Assembly (NCBI GenBank): GCA_012934845.2
Contig: WNNJ02002920.1
Coordinates: 1-64,000 of the forward strand
Length of the DNA: 64,000 nucleotides
DNA from: Pomphorhynchus laevis
Lineage: Eukaryota; Acanthocephala; Palaeacanthocephala; Echinorhynchida; Pomphorhynchidae
Reading direction: 5' to 3'
Positions 22,727-34,854 of this stretch are shown one piece after another (the stretch's first letter is position 1; each line of letters begins with the position of its first letter). The notes beneath the pieces were generated by a model that had not been told where the DNA came from, searched no databases, and saw only the letters and a list, made by a program, of their open reading frames with translations. Made by a program: the position numbers and the translations under genes.

Positions 22727-22876
22727 CTACGAATGATATGTGAACAATGCCGCCATTCAACACTATCACTGGAATACCCTAATTAGCTACGTTGACTGAC
22801 TATTTGCTTTTCTTATTTTTTGGACTATGTATGAATAGCCTTTTGGCTTTGGTATGCATTGGAATAATAATATAAT
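22727..22876 (+). repeat. second, 5'-truncated copy of the CR1 3' end
   Basis: About 150 bp nearly identical to 22173-22320, from CTACGAATGATATGTG to GGAATAATAATATA, 554 bp downstream in the same orientation. The intervening 22321-22726 is AT-rich with no recognised feature. Confidence 0.88.
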
Positions 22877-22911
22877 TATTAACATCAATTATTATTAATA
22901 ATTATTACAAT

Positions 22912-25176
22912 ATGAAAAAAAATAAACATTTCGGCAAACATGCTTCGTTGTTTGCCGAAATTGATGGAAACTGGATAGTACGCGCTGCAAAAAAGACGCA
23001 TGCAAGTGCAGGACCTCCAGGACTAAATACAGTAGCTTGGAAAACCATGCTGACTAAATTTGGTGTCCATTCAAGAAACCTAGCTGACTCTGTCGATGTC
23101 TTTGCAATCCGACTAGCTATTGAGCAGATTCCCGAGCATGTGCTCGAACCCTTCGTTGCATGTAGGCTGGTCGCTATTAGTAAACGAAATGACGGTATTC
23201 GACCAATCGGTGTGGCGGAGGTGACACGAAGGATCATTTGCAAAGCAATTATGTGCTGTGTCAAAAGTGATCTTCAAGATGTTGCGAATGTAACCCAACT
23301 GTGTGCATCACAAAGAAGTGGGCTTGAACATGCGATTCATAGCTAATGAGATGCTTTTCTAGGAATCCCATAAATGGGCATTCTCGCTGTGGATGCGAAA
23401 AACGCATTCAACAATTTAAACTGTAAGGTCATGCTTCATAACGTGCGCTTCACGTGCCCGGATTTGATAAGAATATTGCCAAATTTATACTCATGTGATG
23501 CGGCGTTGATTTTGGAAGATGAAGTACTGTGGTCTCGTGAGGGTGTAACACAAGGTGACCCATTAGCAATGTCAGCTTTTGTGTTGGCCTCTTTACCTTT
23601 AATTTGAGAAATTTCAGCTAGGTTTCCACTTGTGGTTCAGAAATGGTATGCATATGATGCCAATTTCGTCGAGCTACCAGTAGATTTGCAGGGTGTTTGG
23701 ACGTTCTTGCCGGAAGTTGGTCCAATATATGGGTACTTTGTAAATGATAATAAAACCCACTTGCTTATGCATGATAATGTGGAAAATTGTTGCCTAAATT
23801 TTGGAGACGTGCTGATACAATGTGAAGAGATTGAAGTGATTGGGGCGCCGATTGGTACCAGTGAATTTGTCAAGAATTTTTAGATCGAGAAGATCAAAAA
23901 TGGAGAAATATCCTAGAGCGTCTAGTATAGGTTGCTGAACTGGACCCCCATATAGCTCATGCAGGCTTACAATATTCAATTCAATGGAAATGGAGTCAAT
24001 TCTTCCGATGCACGAAAATGGAATTGGAGTTACTAATGCCTTTGCGGGAGCTCATATATGAAGGTTTTTGGATGCTTTGATAGGGTGTGAAGTCTTTAAC
24101 ACAATAAAAATGTTATTATAAATCCTTTGAAACTAGGTGGAATCGGCTTATTGGATCCAATTCTTACAGCGGATTTGGAATTTGAGAATTCGTTGAGGTT
24201 GTGTAGTACCTATAATTCGGGTCTTAGTGGAATGGAGCTTCGCAATCTTCAGCAAAAGGTCACGGCATCAATAAAGAATGTTCGACTAAATACTTTTAAG
24301 TCGAGAATGGATCGAGATCTTATCTCCCTACCTAGCCGTCTAACTGGTTACTAATTATAGAACATGCAAAAATCCCTGGGGCATCGGCTTGGCTATCTGC
24401 ACTTCCTCTATCCTCGGATAATTATCGTTTGTCGCCTCAAGAATTCAAGGACGATCTTGCTGTGATATACGGTGTAACCCCTAGAGACTGCCAACGACAA
24501 GTTTGTGAATGCGGCGCCCCGGTACAAGTCTTACATATGTTATCTTGCGAACGAGGAAGACAGCCAATCGTGCGACACAACGCAATTCGCTATCTACTTG
24601 CCAAGGAATTAAATGGTGTATGTCACAGTATAGAAGTTGAACCTGTGTTGACCGATATTCCGCAAAATATTGACTTTGAACGAAACACTACATGTAGTGA
24701 TCCGGACGCACACCTCGACATTGCCTGTATCGGACTCCCAGAGAATCGTTTTGAGCGGACATTTTTGGATGTCGTTGTTTTCAATCACTTGGCTCAATCG
24801 TATTCTCAATCCAGCGCTGTGGTATCTTTCGTTTTCCATGAGTCCCGTAAAGGATCAAAATATGAGGACCGCGTAATCACAGTGGAACGTGGGGTTTTTA
24901 AGCCGGTTGTCTTCTCGGCTACTGGAGGTGCAGGTTCGGATACAAATCAATTAATTCGTAGAGTAGCTGCAAGAATGGCATTTTTGTCAGACCTATCCTA
25001 CGCGGACTATACCAGAACGATAAGAAGTCGGTTGGCATTATGTATGGTGAGGGCTGCATCGCATTGTATCAACGGCTATCGGAGGACGTCGTGATCAAAT
25101 AATAAAACATTTTCACTTTTAATGACCTGTAAAAGAAAATAATTTTATTGAAAAAAAAATTATTATTAGTTAAAAA
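22912..25176 (+). pseudogene. R2-like LINE, 5'-truncated, with 16-bp target duplication
   Basis: RT frame 22912-23346 has GPPGLNTVAWK and GIRPIGVAEVTRR. 23374-23607 has LAVDAKNAFNNLN (block A) and EGVTQGDPLAMSAF (block B). 23632-23883 has WYAYDANFV where YADD is expected, so the catalytic pair is damaged. 24127-24354 carries KLGGIGLLDP. 24429-25094 carries a CCHC finger (CECGA ... HMLSC ... RHN), a DPDAHLDIA ... FLDVVVFN nuclease-like segment and a SYADYTRTIRSRL tail. A short A-rich 3' end follows. Flanks share TAATAATTATTACAAT (22896-22911 and 25177-25192). Three breaks in frame. Assignment to the R2-like superfamily rests on RT, CCHC and PD-D order. Confidence 0.76.
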
Positions 25177-25192
25177 TAATAATTATTACAAT

Positions 25193-25336
25193 TATATATT
25201 TTGACATCAATTATTAATGTACATCAATTATTAATATTTAGTGAATATTCAATACCTGCGGTATTACAGTTACAATTATTATTAATATTTATGAAAATTC
25301 AGAAACAATTAGATATATTATAAACAATTAGATATA
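25193..25336 (-). mobile_element. small Naiad-like GIY-YIG scrap
   Basis: TACCTGCGGTATTACAGTTA at about 25250 matches ACCTGCGGTATTGCAGTTA at 19511 within the Naiad nuclease region. Another scrap with TCACAAACTATACAATTTTT occurs at 25901, as at 19604. The tandem array between them therefore seems to have grown inside a Naiad remnant. Confidence 0.5.
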
Positions 25337-26450
25337 TTATTCATAAATAATTAGATGAGTAAAGATTCGTTACAATTCCATCAGACAAAAAAATTAAAAT
25401 AAAATCAAATAAAAACAAACAAGCTAAACAAATTATTACGCTAATATATAGTATTCATAAACAATTAGATATATTATTCATAAACAATTAGATGTGTAGA
25501 GATTCGTTACAATTCCATCACAGACAAAAAATATAAATGAAATCAAATAAAAACCAACAAACTGAAAAAATTATTACGCTAAGATATATTATCCATAAAC
25601 AATTAGATATATTATTCATAAACGATTTGATGAGTAAAGATTCGTTACAATTCCATCACAAACAAAAAATAGAAATAAAACCAAATAAAAACAAGTAAAC
25701 TGGACAAATTATTACGCTAAGATATATTATTCATAAACAATTAGATATATTATTTATAAACAATTAGATGAGTAAAGATTCGTTACAATTCCATCAGACA
25801 AAAGAATAAAAATAAAATCAAATAAAAACAAACAAAATGTACAAATTATTACGCTTAGATATATTATTCATAAACAATTAGATATATTATTCATAATATC
25901 ACAAACTATACAATTTTTTATGTAATAATTAAAAGTACATTATTCATAAACAATTATATGAGTAAAGATTCGTTACAATTTCATTAGACAAAAAGATAAA
26001 CATAAAATCAAATAAAAACAAACTAATTGAGCAAATTATTACGTTAAGATATATTATTCATACACAATTAGATGAGTAAATATCGTTACAATTCCATCAC
26101 AGACAAAAAATAAAAATCAAATCAAATAAAAAAGCAATATGAACAAATTATTACGCTAAGATATATCATTCATATACAATTAGATAAGTAAAGATCTTTA
26201 CAATTTCATCGCAGACAAAAATAAAAATATAATCAAATAAAAGCAAAACTAATGAATATGTGAGGATGAGCCACTTGTTGCACGAATTTATCTGCATTTA
26301 TCCTCGTACAATTAAGAAATCAAATAGGTTGGAGAATTTCATGTGTAAAGCAACTAGTTTAGTCAAGCCAATTAGCGGACTAGCTTATTATTCATAAACA
26401 ATTAGATGAGCAAAGCTCGTTATAATTGAGTCACATACAAAGAAAATAAT
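25337..26450. repeat. satellite-like tandem array, unit about 138 then 113 bp
   Basis: Each unit holds TTCATAAACAATTAGAT, GAGTAAAGATTCGTTACAA, TCCATCA, an A-rich run and AAATTATTACGCTAAGATAT. The phrase CGTTACAA recurs at about 25368, 25505, 25643 and 25781 (spacing 137-138), then 25971, 26084 and about 26197 (spacing about 113). A non-repeat stretch at 26270-26385 interrupts the array before its last partial unit. Confidence 0.85.
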
Positions 26451-26649
26451 AATACAAATTAAATAAAAACTAATTAACAATAATCCTTGTTATTACTTAT
26501 ATAATTACTTATATAATTGCTTATATAATTATTTAAAAATCATTCAAATTTGTAAATGTGTCTAGTCTCCTTTGTGAATTGTAAAGAGAGTCTTTTGAAC
26601 TGGGAAACATTTTCATCATTTACAATATTAAATAATAAGATAAATTTAT

Positions 26650-26700
26650 TTTGAGTAGCAAATTCATGCCAACTGCGCACTTACAAGCCCACTAATAATA
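26650..26700 (-). repeat. L2-like 3' end scrap
   Basis: GCAAATTCATGCC and GCGCACTTACAAGCCCACTA parallel the conserved 3' end of the minus-strand L2-like copy at 27049-27095. Confidence 0.45.
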
Positions 26701-26719
26701 ATTTATAAGACGAATTCAG

Positions 26720-27000
26720 TTTGGATGTTCAGTCTATTCCTTAATATTGTTAGTTCAGTTCGACCGTTCAGTTTGTTCGTTCGAATCCGTTCGTTCAGTT
26801 CGTTTAGTCCGTTCCTACAGTTCGTTCGGTCCGTTTGTTTAGCCCGTACGATCAGACCGTTTGTTCAGACCGTTTGTTCAGACCGTTTGTTCCTATCGTT
26901 CGTAAATTCAGTTTGTTTAGACTGGTCGTTTAGTATGTTCATTTAGTTCGTGCATTTAGTCCGTTAAGTCCGCTAGTTCCGTTTAATTAATAAACTTGTC
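26720..27000. repeat. degenerate GTTCAGTTCGTTC-type short tandem repeats
   Basis: About 25 imperfect 8-14 bp units such as GTTCAGTTCGTT, GACCGTTTGTTCA and TTAGTCCGTTC. The apparent frame 26725-26946 is a by-product of the repeats. Confidence 0.8.
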
Positions 27001-27044
27001 TTGTTTATACTACCCTCCTCCTTTCTAATAATACAAATTTATTT

Positions 27045-28595
27045 AACGTGGCAAATGCGTACAAGCTGCACGCTTACAAGTCCACAAACAAAAATGAAAA
27101 AGTCAAGCAGATAAATTGTTTAAATGGGATCGGATTTGGCGTTTGAAGCACGGCAGGAAGTTGATTGGCGTATATGAATGGGCAGATGATTCCACGATAG
27201 AGGAGCAGCCACCAGGAAGGAGCGGAGTCCAAAGGAGGTAGAGTAGTTTGGGACATGTAAAAGAAGGGAATTACAGGAACGCAAGGAACAGTAAACAGGA
27301 CGAGAATTATCAAGAAAAGGAAGGTTGAGAAATGAAGGGGTATGAAAAGTTACAAGGCGGAAAGCAACGATAAGAAGACGAATTTGAACACGACAATAAA
27401 TTTAGGCAAATCGAGAGAAGCAAGATGGTAGGATGTATGATCAAAACGACGAAGACGGAGGAGAATTCGGACGGCTGCGTTGACGATGCGTTGTAAGGGA
27501 AGAAGAGTGGATTTAGGTGAGTTGGAAAATAGACTAAGACAATAATCGAGTCTAGAAAAAAGGAGAGAAGATATGAGAGTCATACAAGAAGGGAAATCGA
27601 TCAATCTACGAACTTGACGGAGGTTGCGGAGTATCAAGGTAGATGAGCGTACTTTATCTCTAACGAAAGGTTTAAGTGAAAGTCGGTTGTCAAAATGGAA
27701 GCCTAGGAAAACGAGATTATCAACGATAGGAAGAATTGTAGAATTTAATGATACGGAGGGAGGTTCGAAGCCGAGGCGTCGAGGTAGGATCCACATAATT
27801 TTGGATTTATCAGGATTCAGAGAAAGGCGAAGGGAAGAAAGATGATTGGAAATTGAGACAAGACAGTCGGAAGCAGAAACACTAAGATCGTGAATACGAT
27901 AAACAGGTGCATGAGCATAGATGAGAATGTCATCAGCATATTGCATAACATGGAAGTTAAATTTATGAGAAATCGAAGACAAATCACCAAGAAGAAGAGA
28001 GAAAAGTATAGGGCCTAATACGGAGCCTTGTGGAACACCGGACGGAATGGACGAAGGATGGGAGAGAGAAGAGTTAGAATATACGCGAAATGTACGGTTT
28101 GATAGATATGAAGAAAACCATGATACAGTGGGTAAAGAGAAGCCATAATCATGACGAAGGCGATGGAGAAGAATCGAGTGATCGACGATGTCAAAAGCAG
28201 ACGATAGATCAAGAGAAACTATGACACTACATAATTTATGATCGCGCGATATGAGTAAGTCGTTATAAACTTTAAGACATGCAATTTCGGTAGAGTAATT
28301 AGAGCGAAAAGCGGCTTGGAAGGGAGGAAATAAGTTAGAGGAATAGAGATATGTATTAACTTGCTTAAGAACGAGACGCTCAAGGAGTTTAGAGAGGGTT
28401 GGGAGAAGTGAGATAGGACGGTACGAAGATGGTAGTGAAGAGTCGAGAGATTGCTTTTTGATGAGAGGACGAACAGTGGCGCATTTCCAGATGGAAGGAA
28501 ATGTACGGCTACGGATGGACGAGTTGAACAATGTGGTTAGGAAGGGTAAGATAAATGAGCAGATATTTTTAAGCAAGTGAGTATGAATTGGGCAT
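27045..28595 (-). pseudogene. L2/CR1-like LINE, copy 2, 5'-truncated
   Basis: On minus, a continuous frame from about 28600 to 27350 carries SSYRPISLLPTLSKLLERL, AAFRSNYSTEIACL, VSLDLSSAFDIVDHSI (block A), SGVPQGSVLGPILFSLL (block B) and QYADDILIY (block C). Block C is intact and the RT is complete. The C-terminal ~80 residues are in another frame (27313-27074), so one frameshift breaks the end. It is 96-97% similar by eye to copy 1 at 11647-13372, so both inserted recently. It landed inside the minus-strand CR1 copy, and the 5' junction at about 28595 fuses the two frames. Confidence 0.82.
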
Positions 28596-31330
28596 GATCT
28601 TTTATCGAGAGATAGAGCACAATCCGCGATCTGACATCCTAAATAATAGTCACGATCAGGTTTATCGTTGCCAAGCTTCATATAGACACATTTGTCTGCA
28701 TTCATGGTCATACCGGTAGTAGTACTTCAGTTATATATTGTGTGAAGATCGTGTTGTAGGCGCTGACCCTGTGGGTCGCAAATTCTATCACACCAGACTT
28801 TCATATCGTCAGCAAATGCCAAGCAGGGGCTATTTATGCGTAAGAGCAAATCATTTAGAAATATAATGAAAATCAACGGACCAAAGACTTTACCTTGGAG
28901 AACGCTACAATTAGCAGGCCCAGCAGAAGAGAAACTACTGCCAACCCTCACTCGAAATGATCTGTTGCCAAGGAAATCACGAATCCAATTGCGCAATGTT
29001 GTAGAAACACCGTAGTCAGGCTATCATGTGGGACCCGTCGAAGGCTTTTGAGAAATCAATAAAAATTATATTGACCGAGCTGCCAACACTCAACGATTGG
29101 GTTCACATTTCGCGCGCAGTAAGTAAGTTAAGCACGAACGACCATGACGAAAACCGTGCTGGACAGACGAGAGTAAACCAAGTGAGACGATATGGTCCGA
29201 GATTCTACTGCAGATAACACGTTCAAGGATTTTACATATCGAAGAGTTCAAGCTTATTGATCTGTAATCACTACATGATGATGCAATGAATTTTTTGGGA
29301 ATAGGAACAATAATCGCAGTTTTCTATCCTTCTGGTACACTTCCAGTGGCCAAACTCTTAGTAAAAATATCCGCAAGAAGAGGGACCAAGTAGCTCGACA
29401 ATACTTTGAGCAGAAATGGCGAAATGCCATCGGGGTTAGCGGCACTAAAGGGACGAACATTGTTAATATACTCTTGAATTTCAGAAGCGCATATTGGCCG
29501 GAAATCATTATTCTCAGGAATAAAGCAGCCGTACCATTTCAAGTGAAAAGTAAGATGTGATAATGCAATTGAGAACGAGGATGCGAGCGTCTCAGCTATA
29601 TCAGTTTCAGCTGTGACCAGGCCGTTCTTTGAATGCACATGTTTGATTGCGGTATCAAACATGTGCATTCTTTTCGCCGAGCATAGGACCAAAATAGCTT
29701 GGGGCTGCAATTTACTTTTTTGATGATTGCTGATTCAAATCTCTCGCGTTTTGATATCTTCATCAGAGTACAAACGTTTCTAAAATGTCTATAAATGTTG
29801 ACGAGGTGCCGGAGCGAGCGAAATAACTTCCACAGACGATTTCGTACACTCAACATCAGTTTCAGGTTCCAATCGAACCATGCATAATGTTTAGTATTTG
29901 GCGAGATGACTCGCCTAGGGGCAAATACATCGGATATCTCTAGAAGTTAATCCTTAATAACTTTCAATGAAACTTCCTTAGAATTTGTAAATTAAAGTAG
30001 ATGACGCTGGCAAAAAGATAAAATTTGCTCATCTCATAATGTTAACCAAACCCGCTTTACAATTAATGTCTCGGGAGAGCGGAATTTAAAGTTTGGTGCG
30101 ACCTGCAGGGATAGCACACAGTGGTCAAAACTGCCTATGGGCGGGAGGTAATTAACTCGAGCAATGTATTCAAGATGCTTGGAAAAACCAAGTCGAGTAC
30201 GGTATCAGCGGTAGAAGAAAAACATATAGGCTCCTGCACATGCGGTAGCAAGAGCTCATCAGCAAGAAATTCTGAGATTTCCCTTTTCACTGCGCTATCA
30301 TCACTAAATATTGAATGCTGCCAATTTGATCGGGGAAGGTTGAAGTCTCCTAGGAGAACGAAGTGAGAGCTGAGACTTATCGATTGCAATGGCTTCAGCA
30401 GGCTGCAGTCCGTGAGCATAGCAGGAGAACGATATACAACGCAAAAACTAATACCAGCACAATCATACTCAATATGAAAGGAAATGCTCGCGAAGGAACC
30501 ACGCGGATCACAAACTTGAGAGATATCAGAAATCAAAAAGTGGTCCCGAATGTACACTGCAACACAACCACGCCTACTAGACTTTATATCACCGCGGAGT
30601 AGACGATATCCTGAAATATCAACAGTAGTATCCAAGATGTTTTGGTGTAGTCATGATTCACTAACACAGAATGTATCATACGCATTAACCCTAACATGGT
30701 ATCTTAGCTATGTAAGTTGCGCAGGAAGACTGCGAAGATTATAATATCCTACCGACAAAGAGCGGCGGTTTGCACATGCATCCTTTATAGGGTTACTAGT
30801 TCATAGACTATCAAACGCAATCAGATACCCTAAGGTATGATTCGTATTCTCTGAATTCACACGCAAGCCGGCTTTGCGACGGTCAAAGGGGTTAACCGTT
30901 TCCAACGCACGACAGTGCGTCATTTGATAACCTGAAAATCCCGAATACAGATTTGCCTCACCTTCAGAAAGCCGACTTCTTAATTTAATGTTTGCTTTGC
31001 TTAATTTTAATCGCTCTTCTGATGAAAGGTCTCGAAGTATACGATATGGCAGTCCTTTAGGAGAAATTCATACATTAGCAACAAGCGCGTATGATCAGGA
31101 CAGGGCAATATCTCCTTTAGTAGCATTGGTTTCTCATGTATTCTTTTACCAAACCGGACTAGCTTTTTCACGTTGATTGCTGATGCTAACTCTTCATCAC
31201 TTTCATGTAATAGGTGGGAGAATGACTTACCTAGATTAAACACGTCATAATCCATGCGGTCTTGTGAATTTGCGGCATTAAACTCAGGAAGTCCACTGAA
31301 TAACACGTTATATATCCTATCATAATGATG
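28596..31330 (-). pseudogene. CR1-like LINE with ORF1 remnant, endonuclease and RT
   Basis: Order on minus. ORF1 remnant 31306-31007 (LFSGLPEFNAANSQDRMDYD, VKKLVRFGKRIHEKP, LLKEILP), matching the conserved ORF1 core of CR1 elements. Endonuclease 30635-30135 (ISGYRLLRGD, LLGDFNLPRSNW, VLDLVF). RT 29856-28600 (NPDGISPFLL, then LAFADDMKVW in 28996-28727, then MTMNADKCVYMKLG). The block B equivalent reads LQGKVFGPLIF, with the usual SVLGP altered. It is frameshifted throughout. The L2-like copy is inserted after the RT catalytic part. Close to the 19786-22320 family. Confidence 0.78.
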
Positions 31331-32164
31331 CCGAATCTGCTCAACTTATTTTGCTTTGAGAAAATCACTAGGATTGATAGGACTAGATTTCGTTGCTATA
31401 TGCCTACCAACTGCAGATCTGTTGCCTTAAGACGCGCACAAGCAGGACGTCATTGATCGTTCGTGGGCCTCATTGGTGTCAACAATTTGCACATTATAGG
31501 GTGAATCATGAATTATATTATGCCTCGAATTCGGTTAATCCGTCGATATCGCAACTGTGCTAGCATGACAATGGCGCAGGTTGTCACTCGCATTTTTTTC
31601 ATGAAACGATTAAGAGCACGTAGTTTCAAAATGGGTATCTTGCGCCTTTTCTATTGGGAACTGTCTAGTGATAGATTTTGTATATCCTCTTTTCCATATA
31701 CGGGTCGGTGTCAATTAGCTTACCATAATTGGGCTTCAATTCTGGGGCGTACTGTTTAGATCTCTCGAGGTGATCTCCTGAGGAATACGATCTGCATTTA
31801 ATTCACAAGCTGGAACGAGATCGGCATTTGTACTGTCGCTGTGCAAGGCTCTATCCGGCTTATTCTCACCACCGGTCTTACGATAGTCAGCATTACAAAA
31901 ATCACAAAAAACGAGCGATCCTTATAGTGCAGCTGTTCGTGTATTCTGGCCTTTATAATGCTGCAAACCTTACAACCTGGAGTATCACATCCCACCTCGA
32001 GTTGAATCCATTCTATTTCCTTTTTTCTGTAATTTCCTTTTTTCTGTAAATTGTATTCAGTTATTAATTGTAAGTAGTTATATCCAAGAACCTTTTAAGC
32101 AGATATTGTATTGCGTTTAGATCTTAAAATTTTTGTAACTAGAATAATACTGCTAATATATTGA
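31331..32164. other. possible 5' remnant of the CR1 copy, otherwise unassigned
   Basis: Base composition is more balanced than the flanks. The minus frame 31995-31798 has CDTPGCKVCSI, a cysteine pattern that might be the N-terminal finger of CR1 ORF1. I could not confirm this. 31508-31759 on + is open but has no recognisable motif. Confidence 0.35.
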
Positions 32165-32630
32165 TGATATGAAATTGACGATCTGAAATTGACGATCTGA
32201 AATTTACGATCTAAAATTGACGATCTGAAATTGACGATCTGAAATTGACGATCTGAAATTGACGATCTGAAATTGACGATCTGAAATTGACGATCTGAAA
32301 TTGACGATCTGAAATTGACGATCTGAAATTGACGATCTGAAATTGACGATCTGAAATTGACGATCTGAAATTGACGATCTGAAATTGACGATCTGAAATT
32401 GACGATCTGAAATTGACGATCTGAAATTGACGATCTGAAATTGACGATCTGAAATTGACGATCTGAAATTGACGATCTGAAATTGACGATCTGAAATTTA
32501 CGATCTGAAATTTACGATTTGAAATGAACGATGTGAAATGAACGATTTGAAATGGACGATCTGAAATGGACGATCTGAAATGGACGATTTGAAATGGCGA
32601 TCTGAAATGGCGATCTGAAATGAACGATTG
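32165..32630. repeat. 14-bp minisatellite, about 33 units
   Basis: Core unit GACGATCTGAAATT, highly uniform from 32218 to about 32495, then drifting (GATTTGAAATGAAC, GGCGATCTGAAAT) to about 32627. Because 14 is not a multiple of 3 and no register has a stop on minus, it creates a false 150-residue frame (32663-32211). Confidence 0.97.
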
Positions 32631-32639
32631 TGTGTTTAA

Positions 32640-34289
32640 GCTGTAAATATTTTTTGTTGACAATTATTTTCTATAAGGCTTATATCGTCGAATCCATATT
32701 TTGTCATATTTTCTATGATACAGGTTTTCTTGTCAAAAATGCAAAACTACAGCTTACATATTTAGCTTTGCATATCATTGTATTGTTTTGAATAAAGTAC
32801 AAATCGTTGTTACGCTATTATTTATTAATAGGTCAAGCGATTTTAATGTCTTGGAATTTAACATCATCTCGTAGTGTTAATTTAAAGGTACTTAGCATTT
32901 CAATATTTAATGGAAAGAACATTTTTGTGTCGAAATCATATTATGTTTCACACACGTTCGACGTATTGTGGCTTTAGGTTTTGTGGCGACCTTGCGGTGA
33001 ACTGTTTAGGGTGCAATCTTGCAATTATCTTTTGGACTAATCTTGCTCCAACAAAATGTGATTGTGAGATGCCAGACAATTGTAATATGTCATTTTTACT
33101 TAATTTTTTTATGTGAATTCTTATTTCCCCATCTCTATCAAACTCAAGATTTAAGGCAAAATCATCCAAGAGTAAACGCTAGTTTCTGAAAGTTGATTCC
33201 ATATCGATACAACTCTCTAATCAAAGAGTTAGATACTGGATGTGACATAGGAGTATTGTTCTAAGCATTAAGAATGTCCTCGTAGTGAGGGCTGATCTCG
33301 CAATTTTAACAAGTGCCGCAATGATGATCATTCGTATGTTAAATTCGCTATATGATGCACATATCAGCACGAATTCTCATGAAATTGAGACTATGTACTT
33401 TAAATACCTAAGTCTATCACGCAAATTTAAATATCTGGCATTACGGATTAACTTTCTAGCACACGAAGTCGGTGTGCATCCGAGTGCTTAAATTTGGTCT
33501 TATCTAAACACCAAGATCCTTATATGAGTCAGTTATTGATATGGCTACACCATCAAGGTGGTATACTTGATGTTAATAGTGCTTCCACCGAGATGGTACA
33601 TGGAGGCAAATTTTTGATTATTGAGCTGGATACCGTTAGATAACAACCATTAATATACAGTAACATTATCATCTTGAAGTAATTGATCATCTTTATTTAT
33701 AATTATATGTATTGTATATTGATTTATTTGACAAAAGAAATCAAATTCTTAATTTAAATATAATAAAATTTGAAAATCTAAAACACCCAGTCCGTGTTTG
33801 TTGATTTGAATTCTAAAATGAAAATGTTTATAACTTCTGATTTGGGAATTTCAAAACATTCAAAGCACCTCGGAGTTACCCAGTATTCGGTGAGCTACTA
33901 GTGTAATCCATACATTTGTATGGATACACGTTTATGCAACCTATGTACTTGTTGTACTTCTAAGCATGTTTATTTAATTATCTTTGTCTAGTTTATCATT
34001 TTCAGACAAAGCATTCCGAATAAAAATTGTGGACAGATATTTAGATATTTGATATATAATAATGCTGAATTATCATGGCTGTTTCACACATCAAGGTACA
34101 TCACGCCCCATTCGTTACATTTTGGTTTTCTGATTTTTGCCAATTTATCTTATTAAATAATCGTATATTCATTTTAAGTAACACAACTAATGAAACACTA
34201 ATTTCTTTTAATAGGCAAAGCCGATTGTTTTTTATACAGTATCAATAATAAATATTTAAATTATTTGGTTTTTATAAATTATTATTCAC
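32640..34289. other. unassigned DNA with two small open frames
   Basis: Minus 33169-32948 reads DDFALNLEFDRDGEIRIHIKK and VQKIIARLHPKQF. Plus 33285-33491 reads VRADLAILTSAAMMIIRML and RKFKYLALRINFLAHEVG. Both look protein-like in composition but match no family I know, and neither has clear splice context. They may be decayed transposon sequence. The rest is AT-rich. Confidence 0.3.
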
Positions 34290-34430
34290 TTTACGAAACA
34301 TGAATAAGGACTTAGAGTATGATAAGCTAAGTATATTTTGGACATCCACTTTGCCACAAAAAATATCATATTATTTTTGAATATTCAACAATCAACTGTT
34401 ATCATCATCAGGATGTCATCTACAACAAAA
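34290..34430 (-). repeat. Penelope-type terminal repeat, left arm
   Basis: Reverse complement of 35170-35305 at about 85% identity. On the minus strand it carries CTGATGATGATAACAG ... TTGTTGAATA, a mutated version of the CTGATGA/GAAA stem motif in the right arm. Confidence 0.72.
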
Positions 34431-34854
34431 TAAAATCGTTAACAGCAAAATAACAATGTTGGATTTCAAAAAATATTTAACGTTTTGTGATACCTTCCTC
34501 TATCCGATTTATTTTCTGCCGCCTCTCTTTGATAAAAATTGCTTCCGTCAATTTTAAGCTTTCTTTGCTTTTCTTAATTTTTAATATGCTTATCGTCTTT
34601 AGAATGTCTTCTATCGACTTATATCGACGGTGCCCAAATAGTAATGTTGGGCTATTCGTTTGTTAATTGTCTGTGTTTTGTACCTTATGTAGTTGTTGTT
34701 AGCAGAGCTACAGCTGAATTCCGGACACTTAAATTGGCACACAACGCTAGACAATTTATCGGATCTTGAGCAAGTTTTGATTATGAGATCCTTTAACTTG
34801 CGGCTTTTGTATACTATAACTTTATTTTTATTATTTTAATAATAAAATAAAGCA

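Noticed and set aside
25337-26450. CRISPR-like array of repeats and spacers
   Set aside because: Whole 113-138 bp units repeat with no unique spacers, and the context is eukaryotic.
26725-26946. Phe/Ser/Arg-rich open frame
   Set aside because: Encoded by degenerate GTTC-type tandem repeats.
32211-32663. 150-residue minus-strand open frame with a 14-residue protein repeat
   Set aside because: Artefact of the 14-bp minisatellite: the unit has no stop in any minus register.
34073-34099. ATG followed by MAVSHIK and a GTACAT donor, considered as first exon of the transporter
   Set aside because: Exits in phase 0 while exon 36030 needs phase 1, and no linking exon was seen.
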